Origin: an uncultured Clostridia bacterium
GTDB lineage: Bacteria; Bacillota; Clostridia; TANB77; CAG-508
Assembly (NCBI GenBank): GCA_934129785.1
Contig: CAKOWW010000007.1
Coordinates: 11,201 to 75,200 of the forward strand
Direction of reading: 5' to 3'
DNA length: 64,000 nucleotides
Positions 62,280 to 64,000 of the stretch are shown piece by piece; within the stretch, counting starts at the first letter, position 1, and each line of letters opens with the position of its first letter. Position numbers and translations under genes: made by a program. A model generated the notes under the pieces. The model had not been told where the DNA came from. It saw nothing but the letters and a program-made list of their open reading frames with translations, and searched no databases.

Positions 62280-62543
62280 TTATTCAATCTTTCTATTGTC
62301 TCTTCGATCCATTGTTGTACGATTAGAAGTCGAATCGCACATTTTTTCATATTCTTTACATTTTATCTTATAATCCATTTGCATACACAAATATCTGTAA
62401 TAGCAATATCCTTGTTCATATTGTAACATAAGCATAGGGTCTTTATACATTTCGCTCATATCCATTCCCATATTCATATTAGGATAACCCATGTTAAAAT
62501 CCATAAAAGGTGAAGCATAATTATTATTAAAATCTTTTTCCAA
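62280..62543 (-). CDS. Small Met/Tyr-rich protein, possible spore-coat type
   Basis: 87 aa from TTG 62543, seven bases after GGAG. Composition is unusual: many Met, Tyr, Asn and Asp (MGYPNMNMGMDMSEMY, GYCYYRYLCMQMDYK). Small Met/Tyr-rich proteins of this kind are often spore-coat components in Clostridia. The identification is by composition and by the sporulation neighbours only. Confidence 0.5.
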   Translation of the reverse strand: MEKDFNNNYASPFMDFNMGYPNMNMGMDMSEMYKDPMLMLQYEQGYCYYRYLCMQMDYKIKCKEYEKMCDSTSNRTTMDRRDNRKIE

Positions 62544-62593
62544 AAAAATCACTCCTATAAAAATAAATTTAGTTTTTAAAAGGAACTATAACC

Positions 62594-63658
62594 TTATAAA
62601 TCAAAATTAAAAAATGGAAATATGCTAATAAAAATATATGTATAAATACCAGCAAAAATGCCATGAAGAAGTTTTCCATAAATGTAAGGTTTTATTGATA
62701 AATCAGTTTTAGAAGTAATACTTAGTACCTGAAGTAATACTGAAATTCCACCAAAACCAAGCAAAAAAGCAGAAATAATAATATTAACAGAAAGTTTTTT
62801 ATTAGGAATAGAAGAAATAGTGCTTATTCCATTAGTAATTTCTAGGAATCCACTAAGTAATGGTTTTGCAAAAGCCGGAGATATATTTGCAAGGCTAAAA
62901 AGAGGACTAATAATATCTGCACAAAAACTTAAAATACCACTGGATTTCAAAATTGAGATAACACTTGCAAAAATAACAACAAAGCCACCAATTAATAAAA
63001 TGGTAGAAGTCGCACTAGTTATACTCTCTGCAAGAACAGAACCTAAATTTGAAAAAGAAACAGTAGAAGAATTTTTATTACTAGTATAAGAAATATCTAT
63101 TTTATTAGAATTAGATGGAGAAGATTTGTATTTCCAAAATCTAAAAATAAAACCGACAGTAATACAAGCTAAAATATGTGTAATAAAAAGTAATAGTCCA
63201 ATGGCAGTATTTTTAAACAATAAAATGCCAACAGTTCCGATAATAAATAAAGGACCGGAATTGTTAGTAAAGCTTAGTAACCTTTCACACTCTTCCTTTG
63301 TACAAATATTATGTTTTCTAAAATTAGTAGCAATTTTGGCTCCCATAGGGTATCCACTAATAATTCCCATTACAAAAGCAAACCCACCTTCACCACGAAC
63401 ATTAAAGAGCGTTTGCATAAAATTATTCAAAAGATTCCCTAATTGATAAATAATGTTAGTATGCATCAAAAGTTCAGTTGCAACAAAAAAAGGGAAAAGT
63501 GAAGGAACCACAGAATTTGCCCATAAAGCTAATCCACTTTTTACTGCCGGTAGATTTGAATTTGAAAATAATAAAAGACTAACAGTAAAGCCAATAAATA
63601 CTAGTGAAAAAAAGTTTCGCTTTACTTTTACAACATAAAAATTTGGTTTCAATATCAT
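62594..63658 (-). CDS. ylbJ: Sporulation integral membrane protein YlbJ
   Basis: 354 aa, multi-pass. ANSVVPSLFPFFVATELLM, FVMGIISGYPMGAKI, LLSFTNNSGPLFIIG and the C-terminal LGFGGISVLLQVLSI match YlbJ of the nucleoside-recognition (gate) family, needed for spore cortex formation. ATG 63658 is preceded by AAAGGAATG. Confidence 0.92.
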   Translation of the reverse strand: MILKPNFYVVKVKRNFFSLVFIGFTVSLLLFSNSNLPAVKSGLALWANSVVPSLFPFFVATELLMHTNIIYQLGNLLNNFMQTLFNVRGEGGFAFVMGIISGYPMGAKIATNFRKHNICTKEECERLLSFTNNSGPLFIIGTVGILLFKNTAIGLLLFITHILACITVGFIFRFWKYKSSPSNSNKIDISYTSNKNSSTVSFSNLGSVLAESITSATSTILLIGGFVVIFASVISILKSSGILSFCADIISPLFSLANISPAFAKPLLSGFLEITNGISTISSIPNKKLSVNIIISAFLLGFGGISVLLQVLSITSKTDLSIKPYIYGKLLHGIFAGIYTYIFISIFPFFNFDL

Positions 63659-64000
63659 TTAATACATTCCTTTCCATTTATTAGTTAATATATATGAAAT
63701 AAAAATTAAAAAATCACAATTAATTATACTTTATATTTAAATTCAAAATACTTTAATGTGAAAAAATATAGAAAAAGACCTTTTTATTATTGGATAACAA
63801 ATATATAGAAAGTATAAAAACAAACGGATTTGGAAAACATGGTGGTGGAAGAAAAATTGAAAATTTGTAAAAACAGTTGAAAAATAATTAAAATTATGTT
63901 AATATTTAACAAGTGTTATTTAAACACTTTATTTTTTCGAATGGCAATTCAGCCAAAATTTCCAAAAAAGATTATAAAACAGAAGAAAAGCAATTTTTAA
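63659..64000. other. No supported feature
   Basis: About 340 bases without a gene I can support. A 26-codon frame on the plus strand near 63793 (reading KTNGFGKHGGGRKIENL) has no ribosome binding site. The region is AT-rich and probably intergenic. Confidence 0.6.

Noticed and set aside
63790..63870. 26-codon frame near the right edge
   Set aside because: No ribosome binding site or promoter, and no recognisable family.
1..64000. CRISPR array
   Set aside because: No regularly spaced repeats of 23-45 bp were seen; short repeats found are att, operator or integrase-arm sites.

Overview
The window is AT-rich Firmicutes DNA, most likely from a spore-forming, uncultured-type member of the Clostridia. 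Evidence: codon use is very A-rich; the genes spoIIM, dpaA (dipicolinate synthase subunit A), ylbJ and a B. subtilis-like order endoQ(yqxK)-spoIIM-xerD are present. No plasmid or chromosomal replication origin is seen.

Layout: 1-458 is the 3' part of dprA. 577-752 holds tRNA-Met(CAT) and tRNA-Tyr(GTA). 739-38805 is a complete-looking ~38 kb HK97-type siphophage prophage inserted in the 3' end of tRNA-Tyr, with a 14-bp core duplicated at both ends. It runs: integrase and ImmA/repressor (minus strand), an operator region, early and replication genes (DnaD-like, DnaB-like), about 20 small early genes, an ArpU-like late regulator, HNH, terminase, portal, protease, capsid, connectors, tail, tape measure, an inserted accessory cassette (25.7-28.8 kb), baseplate and fibre, holin, endolysin, and a right-end accessory region. 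38806-64000 is host chromosome: tmcAL, rnhA, endoQ, spoIIM, xerD, a PssD/PssE-like pair, an LTA-synthase-like protein, ruvB, queH-GNAT, a small defence-type patch (truncated DUF1016 nuclease, RhuM), polA, a lytic transglycosylase, a TPR protein, dpaA, uppP and ylbJ.

The outstanding observation is a recoding pattern. Fourteen times an open reading frame reaches an in-frame CGG, and in at least twelve of these the conserved protein continues only in the +1 frame, as if the C were skipped and the following GGN read as Gly (13 are CGGA, one is CGGT). The sites lie in three housekeeping genes (polA, ruvB, uppP, all as CTT-CGG-A) and in ten prophage genes (ImmA-like, a 4777-5198 protein with two sites, two or three small early proteins, the ArpU-like regulator, HNH, tape measure with two sites, tail fibre). 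Reading by eye I found no in-frame CGG used as an ordinary Arg codon. The pattern fits a host in which CGG is unassigned or decoded as a four-base CGGN=Gly codon, and a prophage adapted to that host. CDS coordinates below span these sites as single genes.

Other features of interest are two ~160-180 nt structured repeats with covarying outer stems, a +1 site in the tail-assembly chaperone, phage operators TTCAA-N5-TTGAA, TTCGACA (Spo0A-box-like) repeats before accessory prophage genes, a 22-codon microgene with its own promoter and terminator, and a nuclease fragment inserted at the tail of queH between 25-bp direct repeats.
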